From JBHIBC01 sp046758905 (GTDB lineage Bacteria; Acidobacteriota; Polarisedimenticolia; Gp22-AA2), in contig JBHIBC010000049.1 in the NCBI GenBank assembly GCA_046758905.1, positions 1-21,516 of the forward strand: a stretch of DNA of 21,516 bases, read 5' to 3'. The position numbers and the translations under genes are program-made. Shown piece by piece: positions 14,718 to 21,516 of this stretch (its first letter is position 1; each line of letters starts with the position of its first letter). Below the pieces are notes generated by a model. The model saw only the letters and a list, made by a program, of their open reading frames with translations, searched no databases and was not told where the DNA came from.

Positions 14718-15515
14718 ATGGACTGGAGCCTGCTCCTGCTGAGGGTCGCCCTCCTCTGCTACTGCCTCGGCTTCATCGGCTCCTTCGTCCCCGCGGTCGT
14801 TCCTTCCAAGGGCCGCTTCACCGTTCCGGTCACTCCCTGGCTCGCCGGTGCCGGAGGGCTGGCGCACTCGGGGGCCCTGCTCGCCCTGGGCCTCGAGCTC
14901 GGCAGGTGTCCCCTCGTGACCCTGCCGGAGATCCTGTCGGCGCTCGCCTGGGCGGCGATCCTCATCTACCTGGTGGCGTACGCGCGCTATCGGCTCGAGG
15001 TGCTCAACGTCATCATCCTGCCGCTCGTCCTGGTCGTGCTGTTCGTCTCGGGCCTGCTGCCTCAGGACGTGGTCCCGGTGGGGGAGAGGCTCCGGCCCAA
15101 GCTGCTGTTGGTCCACGTCACGGTGATCATCCTCGGGGTCGCGTCGCTGTTCGTGACCTTCGCCGCGAGCCTGGTCTACGTGATCGTCGACCGCGCCCTG
15201 AAGGCCAAGAGGCCGGCCAGGTTCTTCCTGAAGTTGCCCTCCCTGGAGCGGTGCGACCGCGTCGGCCGGACCTCGCTGCTGTGGGCGTTCCCGCTCCTGA
15301 CGCTGGGCATCGTCACCGGCGCCGTCTACAGCGCCAGCCAGACGGGCACCTTCTGGGCCTGGGAGCCCCGGGAGACGCTCGCGGTGATCGCGTGGGTGAT
15401 CCTCGGTATCGTCGCCGCGGCACGGCTCGGCTGGGGATGGCGCGGCAGCCGGGTGGCGATCCTGACGATCGTGGGCTTCTCGGCCGTCCTGCTCCGGATG
15501 CTGGGGGTCTACTGA
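14718..15515 (+). CDS. CcsA/HemX-like cytochrome c assembly membrane protein
   Basis: A 265-aa polytopic membrane protein of the CcsA/CcmC/HemX family with about eight hydrophobic segments. The tryptophan-rich heme-handling loop is visible as TGTFWAWEPRETLAVIAW (209-226), with a Glu rather than Asp at the usual WxWDPKE position. His50 (GLAHSG) and His133 (LVHVTVIILG) sit in membrane segments where family members have conserved histidines. Directly before hemA, it matches the hemX position of hem operons such as that of Bacillus, where HemX controls glutamyl-tRNA reductase level. A cytochrome c synthase-type role is the alternative. I use ATG 14718; GTG 14712 is an in-frame alternative. It ends 4 nt before hemA. 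Confidence 0.84.
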   Translation: MDWSLLLLRVALLCYCLGFIGSFVPAVVPSKGRFTVPVTPWLAGAGGLAHSGALLALGLELGRCPLVTLPEILSALAWAAILIYLVAYARYRLEVLNVIILPLVLVVLFVSGLLPQDVVPVGERLRPKLLLVHVTVIILGVASLFVTFAASLVYVIVDRALKAKRPARFFLKLPSLERCDRVGRTSLLWAFPLLTLGIVTGAVYSASQTGTFWAWEPRETLAVIAWVILGIVAAARLGWGWRGSRVAILTIVGFSAVLLRMLGVY

Positions 15516-15519
15516 GCCG

Positions 15520-16860
15520 ATGGCGATCCTGGTCTACGGCATGAACCACGCGAGCGCTCCGATCGAGGTGCGGGAGCGCGCCGCGTTCGCCCCCGGCGCG
15601 CTGTCCGGCGCGGTGGCCCGCCTGAGCAGGACGGAGCACGTCTCGGAGGGACTGATCCTGTCCACCTGCAACCGCACGGAGGTCCTGGTGAGCGCCGGCG
15701 GGAGGCAGGCCGCGACCGCTCTGCGGCGCTTCCTGGCCGGCGAGAGAAGGATGACGGAGGACGAGCTGGATCGCCACTGCTACCTGCACGCGGACCGCGA
15801 GGCCGTCCGCCACGTCTTCCGGGTCGCCTCGTCGCTCGACTCGATGGTGATCGGGGAGGCCCAGATCCTCGGGCAGGTGAAGGAGGCCTACGCCGCGGCG
15901 CGGCAGGCCGGCGCGCTGGGGACGGTGCTCGACAATCTGATGAAACGCGCCTTCTCCGTCGCCAAGCGGGTGAGGACCGACACCGCGATCGCGCGCTACC
16001 CGGTGTCCATCGCGCACGCGGCCGCCGGGCTGGCGCGCGACATCTTCGGGGACCTTCGAGACAACGCCATCCTGATCCTGGGCGCCGGCAAGATGGCGCG
16101 CCTCGCCGCTCAGCCCCTGATGGCGCATGGGGTCCGCTCGGTCGCGGTGGTGAACCGCTCGTTCCAGGGCGCCGCCGATCTGGCGCGCGAGCTCGGGGGA
16201 CGCGCGGCCCCCTTCGACCGGCTGTTCGAGGAGATGGAGCGCGCGGATATCGTCATCGCCTCCACGGCGGCGCCGCACTACGTGGTGAGGCATGAGGATG
16301 CCCTGCGCCTCAGCCGGGCGCGGCGCGGCCGGCCGCTGTTCTTCATCGACATCGCGCTGCCGCGCGACATCGACCCGCGCGTGAACGAGATCGGCAACGT
16401 CTACATCTACGACATCGACGACCTCCAGGGCGTGGTGCGCCGGAACCTGGATGAGCGCCGTCACGAGGCCGCGCTGGCGGAGGCGATCGTGGACCGCGAG
16501 ACCGCCTCCTACCTGTCCTGGCTCCGGACTCTCGAGATCACTCCCCTGATCGTGGACCTGCGCCGCCACCTGCACCAGATGGGCCGCTACGAGCTGCATC
16601 GCTTCCGCAACAGGCTCGGCTCCCTGACGCCCGAGCAGCGTGAGGTCCTGGAGGACCTGACGGCGGCCCTGATCAACAAGGTCCTCCACCACCCGATCCG
16701 CGCCCTGAAGCACTGCGCCGCGAGCGGCGAGGACGCCGGCCGGGTGGAGTTCCTGCGCCGGGCCTTCGGCCTGGACGGGCCGGGGCCGCGGGCGGAGCGG
16801 CCGCGGCCGGGAGGACCCGCGCCCGAGGCGCCGGCGCGGCGGGACCTCGGCCCGCGATGA
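15520..16860 (+). CDS. hemA: Glutamyl-tRNA reductase
   Basis: A 446-aa enzyme that reduces glutamyl-tRNA(Glu) to glutamate-1-semialdehyde, the first committed step of C5-pathway tetrapyrrole synthesis. The catalytic Cys50 lies in LILSTCNRTEV. GEAQILGQVKEAY (about 108-120), the NADPH-binding ILGAGKMA (about 187-194) and the C-terminal dimerisation helices (LTPEQREVLEDLTAALINKVLHHP) are all present. The last 25 residues are a Pro/Arg/Gly-rich tail beyond the usual end, so it is slightly long for the family. The ATG is 4 nt after the upstream stop. It is 7 nt ahead of hemC. Confidence 0.97.
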   Translation: MAILVYGMNHASAPIEVRERAAFAPGALSGAVARLSRTEHVSEGLILSTCNRTEVLVSAGGRQAATALRRFLAGERRMTEDELDRHCYLHADREAVRHVFRVASSLDSMVIGEAQILGQVKEAYAAARQAGALGTVLDNLMKRAFSVAKRVRTDTAIARYPVSIAHAAAGLARDIFGDLRDNAILILGAGKMARLAAQPLMAHGVRSVAVVNRSFQGAADLARELGGRAAPFDRLFEEMERADIVIASTAAPHYVVRHEDALRLSRARRGRPLFFIDIALPRDIDPRVNEIGNVYIYDIDDLQGVVRRNLDERRHEAALAEAIVDRETASYLSWLRTLEITPLIVDLRRHLHQMGRYELHRFRNRLGSLTPEQREVLEDLTAALINKVLHHPIRALKHCAASGEDAGRVEFLRRAFGLDGPGPRAERPRPGGPAPEAPARRDLGPR

Positions 16861-16867
16861 TCGGACG

Positions 16868-17797
16868 ATGCGGACGCTGATCATCGGGAGCCGCGCGAGC
16901 CGGCTGGCTCTGCTGCAGGCCGGCTGGGTCAGGGAGTGGATCGAGTCGCTCGGCCGGCCCGCCCGCATCCAGGTGATCCGCACCTCCCCGGACCTGCTCC
17001 GGGACCGTCCCCTGGCCACGTTCGGGGGCAAGGGGATCGTCGTCAGGGAGATAGAGGATGCGCTGCTCGGCGGGTCGATCGATCTCGCGGTGCACAGCCT
17101 GAAGGACCTGCCGACCGCGCAGCCCGCCGGGCTGCGCATCGCCTGCTTCCCGCGGAGGGAGGATCCGCGCGACCTCCTGGTGAGCCGGGACGGAAGCGGG
17201 ATCGCCGGGCTTGGCCCCGGGGCGGTGCTCGGCACCGGGAGCCCCAGGCGCGCCTGCCAGATCCGCGCGCTGCGCCCCGACCTGACCATCCGCGACCTGC
17301 GGGGGAATGTCGACACGCGCCTCAGGAAGGTCGAGCGGGGGGACTACGACGCCATCGTCCTGGCCGTCGCGGGGATCCGGCGCCTGAACGCTCCGGTGCG
17401 GGGCACGCCCTTCGACCTCGATGAGATGATCCCGGCGGTCGGCCAGGGCGCGCTCGCGGTCGAGATCCGCTCGGGGGACGGCGAGCTCGCCGCCCTTCTC
17501 GCCGGCCTCCACGACCCGCCCACGGCCGCAGCGGTGGAGGCCGAGCGGGCCTTCCTGCGCGGGCTCGGGGGCGGATGCCAAGCGCCGATCGCGGCCATCG
17601 GGGTGACGGAGGGGGACCGCCTGACGCTCCGGGGCCTGGTCGGCGATCTCGGGAGCGGCCGCATCCTGCGCGGCCGCCGGGAGGGCTCATCGGGCGATCC
17701 GGAGAGGCTCGGAGGTGCTCTGGCCGAGTCTCTGCTCCGGCGGGGGGCGGAGGAGATAGTGCGTCGCGCTCCGGCGCCGCCGGCGGACGCGCCCTGA
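16868..17797 (+). CDS. hemC: Hydroxymethylbilane synthase (porphobilinogen deaminase)
   Basis: A 309-aa enzyme that joins four porphobilinogen molecules into the linear tetrapyrrole. The cofactor-bearing cysteine is Cys237 in LGGGCQAPIA. HSLKDLP with the catalytic aspartate (76-82), GTGSPRRACQI (122-132) and RGNVDTRLRKV (145-155) are the usual substrate-binding arginine segments. Length is normal. Its TGA shares one base with the ATG of the next gene, a sign of coupling. The product needs HemD (uroporphyrinogen III synthase) for correct ring closure, and that activity should be encoded by the following, apparently damaged, fusion gene. Confidence 0.97.
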   Translation: MRTLIIGSRASRLALLQAGWVREWIESLGRPARIQVIRTSPDLLRDRPLATFGGKGIVVREIEDALLGGSIDLAVHSLKDLPTAQPAGLRIACFPRREDPRDLLVSRDGSGIAGLGPGAVLGTGSPRRACQIRALRPDLTIRDLRGNVDTRLRKVERGDYDAIVLAVAGIRRLNAPVRGTPFDLDEMIPAVGQGALAVEIRSGDGELAALLAGLHDPPTAAAVEAERAFLRGLGGGCQAPIAAIGVTEGDRLTLRGLVGDLGSGRILRGRREGSSGDPERLGGALAESLLRRGAEEIVRRAPAPPADAP

Positions 17798-18921
17798 TGC
17801 CGCGCCGGCGCCCGCTCGGCACGGTCTACCTGATCGGCGCCGGTCCCGGCGACCCCTCTCTCATCACGGTGCGGGGCCGGAGTCTGCTCGAGCGGGCCGA
17901 GGTGGTGATCCGCGACGCCCTGGTGCCCGACGCGCTGCTGGAGGCGGTGCCTCCGGGGACCGAGATCGTGCGGGCGGGCCACAGGTCGCGGCGGCGGGCG
18001 CTCGCCGCCATCAACCGACTGATGATCGATCGGGCCCGCAGGGGACTCCGCGTGGTCCGGCTGAAGGGTGGGGACCCGGGGATCTTCGGTCGCGCGGGGG
18101 AAGAGGCGGAGGCCCTCGCGCGGGCGCGCGTCCCGTACGAGGTGGTCCCCGGGGTGAGCGCCGCGCTCGGGGCCGCGGCGTCGGCCGGGGTGCCGTTGAC
18201 CCACAGGGAATACGGCTCATCCGTGGCCTTCGCCACCGGCAGCCTCGGGCGCGGCAAGACATTCGGCTCGATCGACTGGGGTAAGGTGGCCGCCGCCGAT
18301 ACGATCGTCCTGTACATGGGCGTTCGCCGCCTCGAGCCGGCCGCGCGCGGCCTGATCGGAGCCGGCCGATCGCCGTCGAGCCCGGCGGCGCTGGTCCAAT
18401 GGGCGACGCTACCCCGGCAGCGCGTGGTGACGGGGACCCTCTCGACGATCGCCGCCCGAGCGCGGGTGGCGGGGGTCGAGCCGCCGGCGATCCTGATCCT
18501 CGGGGAGGTGGTGCGGCTCCGGTCCCGCCTCGACTGGTTCACCCGGCGGCCGCTCTTCGGCCGCACCGTCGTCGTGACGCGCCCGCGCCGGCAGTCCGCC
18601 CCCTTCAAGTCGCTGCTCGAGGAGCTCGGGGCGCGCGTCATCGTGGCGCCCTCGATCGCGCTGCGACCGCCGCGATCGTGGTCGCCGGCGGACCGGGCGA
18701 TCGACCGCCTGGCGAGCTACCACTTCGTCGTCTTCACGAGCGCGAACGGGGTCGAGCGCCTGTTCGACAGAATGGCGGAGCGCGGCGTGGACCTGCGCGA
18801 GCTCAAGGGCGTCGAGCTGCTCGCCATCGGGCCGGCGACGGCCGCCGCCGTGGGCGATCGCGGGCTCCGCGTGTCGGCGGTGCCGGAGGAGTTTCGCGCC
18901 GAGGCGGCGCGCGCGTCCTGA
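17797..18921 (+). CDS. cobA: Uroporphyrinogen-III C-methyltransferase fused to N-terminal part of HemD (truncated)
   Basis: A 374-aa product. Residues 1-245 are a complete SUMT (CobA) domain that methylates uroporphyrinogen III toward siroheme and cobalamin: AGPGDPSLITVRG (15-27), RLKGGDPGIFGRAGEEAEAL (88-107) and VPGVSAALGAAASAGVPLTHRE (117-138) match the family closely. From about 250 a HemD (uroporphyrinogen III synthase) domain begins: GRTVVVTRPRRQS, FVVFTSANGVERLF, LLAIGPATAAA, VPEEFRAEA. This frame then stops at TGA 18919-18921, halfway through HemD. The remaining half follows at once in the frame one base back. SUMT-HemD fusions are common in hem clusters. The methyltransferase should work; the synthase as written should not. 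Confidence 0.88.
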   Translation: MPRRRPLGTVYLIGAGPGDPSLITVRGRSLLERAEVVIRDALVPDALLEAVPPGTEIVRAGHRSRRRALAAINRLMIDRARRGLRVVRLKGGDPGIFGRAGEEAEALARARVPYEVVPGVSAALGAAASAGVPLTHREYGSSVAFATGSLGRGKTFGSIDWGKVAAADTIVLYMGVRRLEPAARGLIGAGRSPSSPAALVQWATLPRQRVVTGTLSTIAARARVAGVEPPAILILGEVVRLRSRLDWFTRRPLFGRTVVVTRPRRQSAPFKSLLEELGARVIVAPSIALRPPRSWSPADRAIDRLASYHFVVFTSANGVERLFDRMAERGVDLRELKGVELLAIGPATAAAVGDRGLRVSAVPEEFRAEAARAS

Positions 18922-19313
18922 TCCCGAGGGCGGAGGCGGCGCGGGACCTGCTGCCCCGGGCGCTGCGCCGGAGGGGGGCCGCGGTCGACGTCGTGCCGGT
19001 CTACCGGACGGTCGCCTCCGGGGAGGGGATCGGGGAGGTGGTCGCGGCGCTGCGGGACGGAGCCCTCGATCTCGTGACCTTCACGTCATCCTCGACCGTG
19101 AGCCGGTTCGTGGGCCGGTTCAGATCCCCCGCGGATCTGCGCCGGCTGCGCGCCGTGCCGGCCGCCGCGATCGGTCCGGTAACCGCCCGCACGGCCCGGC
19201 GGCACGGCCTCCGGGTCGCCGTGGTGCCGCGGGAGTACACCATCCCGGCGCTGGCGGAGGCCATTGCACGGCGGCTCAGAAATTCCCCTTCTGGAACTCC
19301 TCGAGGGTGGTGA
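18909..19313 (+). pseudogene. hemD: Frameshifted C-terminal half of HemD (uroporphyrinogen III synthase)
   Basis: This segment continues HemD homology in the frame one base back from the fusion gene: ARVLIPRAEAARDLLPRALRRRGA, then VDVVPVYRTV, LDLVTFTSSSTVSRFV, AAIGPVTARTARRHG and ALAEAIARR. In B. subtilis-type HemD about 14 residues separate the "FxAE" and "VLIPR" segments; here only about three fit, so around 34 nt (a number one more than a multiple of three) seem to be missing near 18900-18915, in a run of GCG/CGC. It has no own start codon or ribosome site. The frame runs past the expected end and overlaps the convergent PilB-like gene by 38 nt. A real mutation and an assembly error in GC-rich sequence are both possible. 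Confidence 0.8.
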
Positions 19314-21306
19314 GGCCCTGCCCGACGCGCGCCAGACAGGCGGCCCGCAGCGGGCTCATCCCGGCCTGACGCGCTAGCCGCTCGATCTCGCCCGGGGGCG
19401 CCGTCGCGGCGATGAGCGAGGCCATGTCGGGAGTGACCTCCAGGACCTCGAACAGCGCCACCCGCCCCCGGTAACCCTGCCCCAGCGAGCCGCAGCGCTC
19501 GCAGCCGGATCCCAGGAAGGTCTTGAGGTCCAAGGCCTCGTCGGCCGTCAGGCCCATCATCTTGAGGATCCGCTCGTTGGCCTGGACGGGGGAGCGGCAC
19601 CCGTCGCAGATGCGGCGCACCAGCCGCTGGTTGATCACCAGCTTCAGCGCCGCCGACAGCGCGCCGGGCTCGAGCTGGTGCCACAGGAGGGCCGCCGGCG
19701 TCTGCGACGCTCGCCGGGCCTGCACGGCCGCCACGACCAGGCAGCTCTCCGCCCTCTCGACCGCCAGCGCCGCGAGCTCGGCGCTCTCGATATCGGGCAG
19801 GAACAGGACCTCGGCGCCGTGGGCGGCGCCCACCGCGCCCCGCACGCGCTCCGGATCGGTGGGATAGGGGATCTCCTGATGGCGGACGCCGTCGACCGAC
19901 AGGAGCTGGGGCGATTCGATCGCCAGGACGCGTCGCCCCTCCCGGCCCGCCTGCTCCATCAGGGAGTAGCGCGTGACCTCCAGATCGTTGTGGGGCGGGC
20001 CGCTCAGGACGATCAGGCCGGAGGGGAGGGCGAGGGCCTTCAGGATCCTCTCGCGGTCGAGGGCGCTGACGCCGAGCGACTCCAGATCCCGTCTGAAGGC
20101 CGCCGGGTCGACGATCTGGACGAGCAGGCTCTCCCCCCCCTGGAACGGCAGGCGGCGCACCACCATGTCGATCTTCCGCCCGCCCGCCTTGACGCTCAGG
20201 CGCCCCGAGGCCGGCCCGTCGCCGCCGGGCAGGGAGGCCATCGACGAGAGCGTCCCGCTCAGCTCCGAGCTGGCCAGCCCGGCCGGCGGCCGCGCCCGCA
20301 TCAGCGTGCCGTCGATCCGGTAGTACAGGGTCAGCGAGGCGCCGCGAATCTCCATCTGGATGCTCGACGCGTTGCGCTGCATGGCCTCCGCGAGGACCTT
20401 CTGGAGGGCTCCCGCCGCCGTGTCGGCGGGGGCGGGAGCCGCGCGCCGAGGCGCCGCGTCCGAACCGGCCGCCGCCGCGGCCTGCGGCCGCGCCGCCCGC
20501 CCGCGGGAAGGGGCCGGGGCCGGGGCGGAAGCGCGCCCTCGTCGCGGCTCGGATCCCGGCGGCTTGCGGGGCGCCGCGTGTCGGGCCGGAGCGGAGCCGG
20601 AAGGCGCCTCCTCGATCTCCTGCAGCTCCTCCTCGGGCGCGAGCGCCGCCCGCACCTCGTCCGGATAAAGCTCCTCTAAGCGATCGAGGATCGCGCGCTC
20701 CGGAGCGCCCAGCGGGATGATGCGGCAGCCCGTGAGAGACTGCACCTGGTCGATCGTATCGACGTCGGCGAGCCTCGCCATCGCCAGGGTCAGCACCGAC
20801 GCCTCGCCGATCTGCTCGCGGGAGATCGGCAGCACCTTCTTGCGCACGCAGACGTCGACCGAGATGGCCTTGATGAGGGTCGCGTCGACAAGCTGGTGGG
20901 ACAGATCGATCGTCCCGCGCCCCTTCGACGAGCCGCGCTCGACGACCTCGAGGTTGTCACGCGAGACGAAGCCGAGCTCGACCAGGGCGTGATCGAGCGA
21001 CCCGCCGCGGCTCTGCTGCCACTTGAGCGCGGAGACGAGCTGGTCGGTGTTGAGGAGGTTCGACCGGATGAGCGTCTCGCCCACCGAGCCGGAGGCACGC
21101 TTGAGGATCTCCCGCTCCTCGCGCAGCTCCGCCGGCGCCCTGTTCCAGAAGGAGTCCTGGTAGGCGGCGTCGGCCTGGCAGAAGCAGTGGAAGCAGAACG
21201 GGCACAGCTTCGTCGGCGTCCTGGCGCTGCAGGTGCACCAGACGGCCGACGCGGCGTCGAACTCGCCCAGGCAGGACCAGCACTGCGTCGGATATTCCTG
21301 CGGCAC
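19276..21306 (-). CDS. GspE/PilB-like pseudo-ATPase with N-terminal eight-cysteine module
   Basis: A 676-aa protein with the layout of type II secretion/type IV pilus motor ATPases. Residues 9-43 hold eight cysteines (9, 12, 24, 26, 35, 38, 41, 43), likely a zinc module. A MshEN/T2SSE_N-like domain covers about 73-215, an Ala/Pro/Arg-rich linker about 235-297, and a GspE-like core 298-676. In the core the Walker A position reads GPPHNDLE (436-443) instead of GPTGSGKT, the Asp-box ED is ES (464-465), the Walker B segment is LFLPDIES (501-508) and the His-box STLHTNDA is AAVQARRA. The tetracysteine zinc site (Cys567, 570, 602, 605) is kept, as is GQGYRGR. ATP hydrolysis is therefore unlikely. 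I choose GTG 21306, which follows TGGAG at 5 nt; GTG 21351 is an in-frame alternative with a poor site. No pilus genes adjoin it. Confidence 0.83.
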   Translation of the reverse strand: MPQEYPTQCWSCLGEFDAASAVWCTCSARTPTKLCPFCFHCFCQADAAYQDSFWNRAPAELREEREILKRASGSVGETLIRSNLLNTDQLVSALKWQQSRGGSLDHALVELGFVSRDNLEVVERGSSKGRGTIDLSHQLVDATLIKAISVDVCVRKKVLPISREQIGEASVLTLAMARLADVDTIDQVQSLTGCRIIPLGAPERAILDRLEELYPDEVRAALAPEEELQEIEEAPSGSAPARHAAPRKPPGSEPRRGRASAPAPAPSRGRAARPQAAAAAGSDAAPRRAAPAPADTAAGALQKVLAEAMQRNASSIQMEIRGASLTLYYRIDGTLMRARPPAGLASSELSGTLSSMASLPGGDGPASGRLSVKAGGRKIDMVVRRLPFQGGESLLVQIVDPAAFRRDLESLGVSALDRERILKALALPSGLIVLSGPPHNDLEVTRYSLMEQAGREGRRVLAIESPQLLSVDGVRHQEIPYPTDPERVRGAVGAAHGAEVLFLPDIESAELAALAVERAESCLVVAAVQARRASQTPAALLWHQLEPGALSAALKLVINQRLVRRICDGCRSPVQANERILKMMGLTADEALDLKTFLGSGCERCGSLGQGYRGRVALFEVLEVTPDMASLIAATAPPGEIERLARQAGMSPLRAACLARVGQGLTTLEEFQKGNF

Positions 21307-21380
21307 GTCGTCTCCAGCGCCTGCGGGGCGCGCCGCCCCGCCCGCAGACACGCGTCCCGTGGACGGCGCACCCCCGCCGG

Positions 21381-21409
21381 AATATAGGTCGCGAGACGGC
21401 TATTTGCAA
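21381..21409 (-). promoter_or_regulatory. Promoter of the PilB-like pseudo-ATPase gene
   Basis: On the minus strand TTGCAA (21409-21404), a 17-bp spacer, and TATATT (21386-21381). The transcript would start near 21374, with about 68 nt of leader to GTG 21306. Its -35 is part of the TTGC repeat cluster described separately. Confidence 0.5.
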
Positions 21410-21441
21410 GAAACGCAATAACTTGCATGCCGTTGCGTGCC
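21404..21441. repeat. Interlocked TTGC repeats between divergent promoters, operator-like
   Basis: TGCAAG (21405-21410) pairs with CTTGCA (21422-21427), and ACGCAA (21413-21418) pairs with TTGCGT (21433-21438), so the two inverted repeats interlock. TTGCATGCC (21423-21431) and TTGCGTGCC (21433-21441) are also direct repeats differing at one base, with a 10-bp period, ending next to the rightward -35. The site lies between, and partly in, two divergent promoters. Confidence 0.4.
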
Positions 21442-21470
21442 TTGACGCTTCATCATGCGTGTGCTAGGTT
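21442..21470 (+). promoter_or_regulatory. Extended -10 promoter for the gene at the right edge
   Basis: TTGACG (21442-21447), 17 bp, then TAGGTT (21465-21470) preceded by TGC. The -35 matches consensus at five of six bases. Transcription would begin near 21477, 20 nt before the proposed ATG. Confidence 0.62.
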
Positions 21471-21496
21471 TAGCGGCCGTTTCAGCCGGAGGATGG

Positions 21497-21516
21497 ATGC
21501 TCGCCGCGGCCGGTCC
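21497..21516 (+). CDS. Start of an unidentified gene, cut by the window edge
   Basis: ATG 21497 follows GGAGG (21488-21492) at 4 nt and a strong promoter, and begins MLAAAG before the window ends. An ATG at 21493 in another frame is directly against the ribosome site and less likely. Nothing can be said about function. It is divergent from the PilB-like gene and may share control with it. Confidence 0.4.

Noticed and set aside
15313..17316. A 667-codon open frame on the minus strand opposite hemA and hemC
   Set aside because: The same low-complexity composition, no ribosome site and complete overlap with two certain genes.
18909..18921. Programmed -1 frameshifting to make full-length CobA-HemD
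   Set aside because: There is no proper slippery heptamer, and a slip would still leave about 11 conserved-length residues missing, so a deletion explains the data better.

Overview
The window is high-GC (roughly 70 %) bacterial chromosome with tightly packed housekeeping genes, many 1- to 13-nt overlaps and frequent GTG starts. A GWxTD-family exported protein, an uppS-cdsA-dxr-rseP cluster, a hemX/ccsA-hemA-hemC-cobA/hemD cluster and type IV pilus-like proteins together suggest an Acidobacteriota-like or related environmental phylum, probably from a metagenome assembly. This placement is inference; no rRNA or other decisive marker is present. I see no tRNA, rRNA, CRISPR array, insertion sequence or prophage.

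Layout. (1) 138-2254, + strand: an M20 amidohydrolase overlapping an LD-carboxypeptidase, a likely peptide or murein-peptide salvage pair. (2) 2270-3778, - strand: an exported GWxTD-domain protein, convergent with the pair across a palindrome that contains both stop codons. (3) A divergent promoter region, then truA and galE on +, overlapping by 4 nt. (4) 5697-12539, + strand: uppS-cdsA-dxr-rseP (polyprenyl carrier, CDP-diacylglycerol, MEP isoprenoid pathway, site-2 protease), followed by a class V aminotransferase and serA, which together look like the start of serine synthesis. (5) 12540-12938: about 400 bp without a gene, holding a candidate promoter and hairpins, then a secreted helix-hairpin-helix protein and a prepilin-like protein that lacks an ATG/GTG/TTG start. 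(6) A HAD phosphatase on -, divergent from (7) the + strand tetrapyrrole cluster: CcsA/HemX-like membrane protein, hemA, hemC and a cobA-hemD fusion whose HemD half is broken by a frameshift. (8) 19276-21306, - strand: a GspE/PilB-like protein that has lost its ATPase motifs but gained an eight-cysteine N-terminal module. (9) A divergent promoter for a gene that has only just begun at the right edge.

The most unusual element is the PilB/GspE-like pseudo-ATPase. It keeps the family's domain order and its C-terminal zinc tetracysteine, but its Walker A lysine and threonine, Asp-box aspartate and His-box histidine are all replaced. Other points of note are the hemD frameshift, the prepilin gene coupled to the upstream stop codon through a CTG, a recurring extended -10 promoter (TTGnnn, 17-18 bp, TGCTAnnnT) found four times, and a set of interlocked TTGC repeats between the two promoters at the right end.
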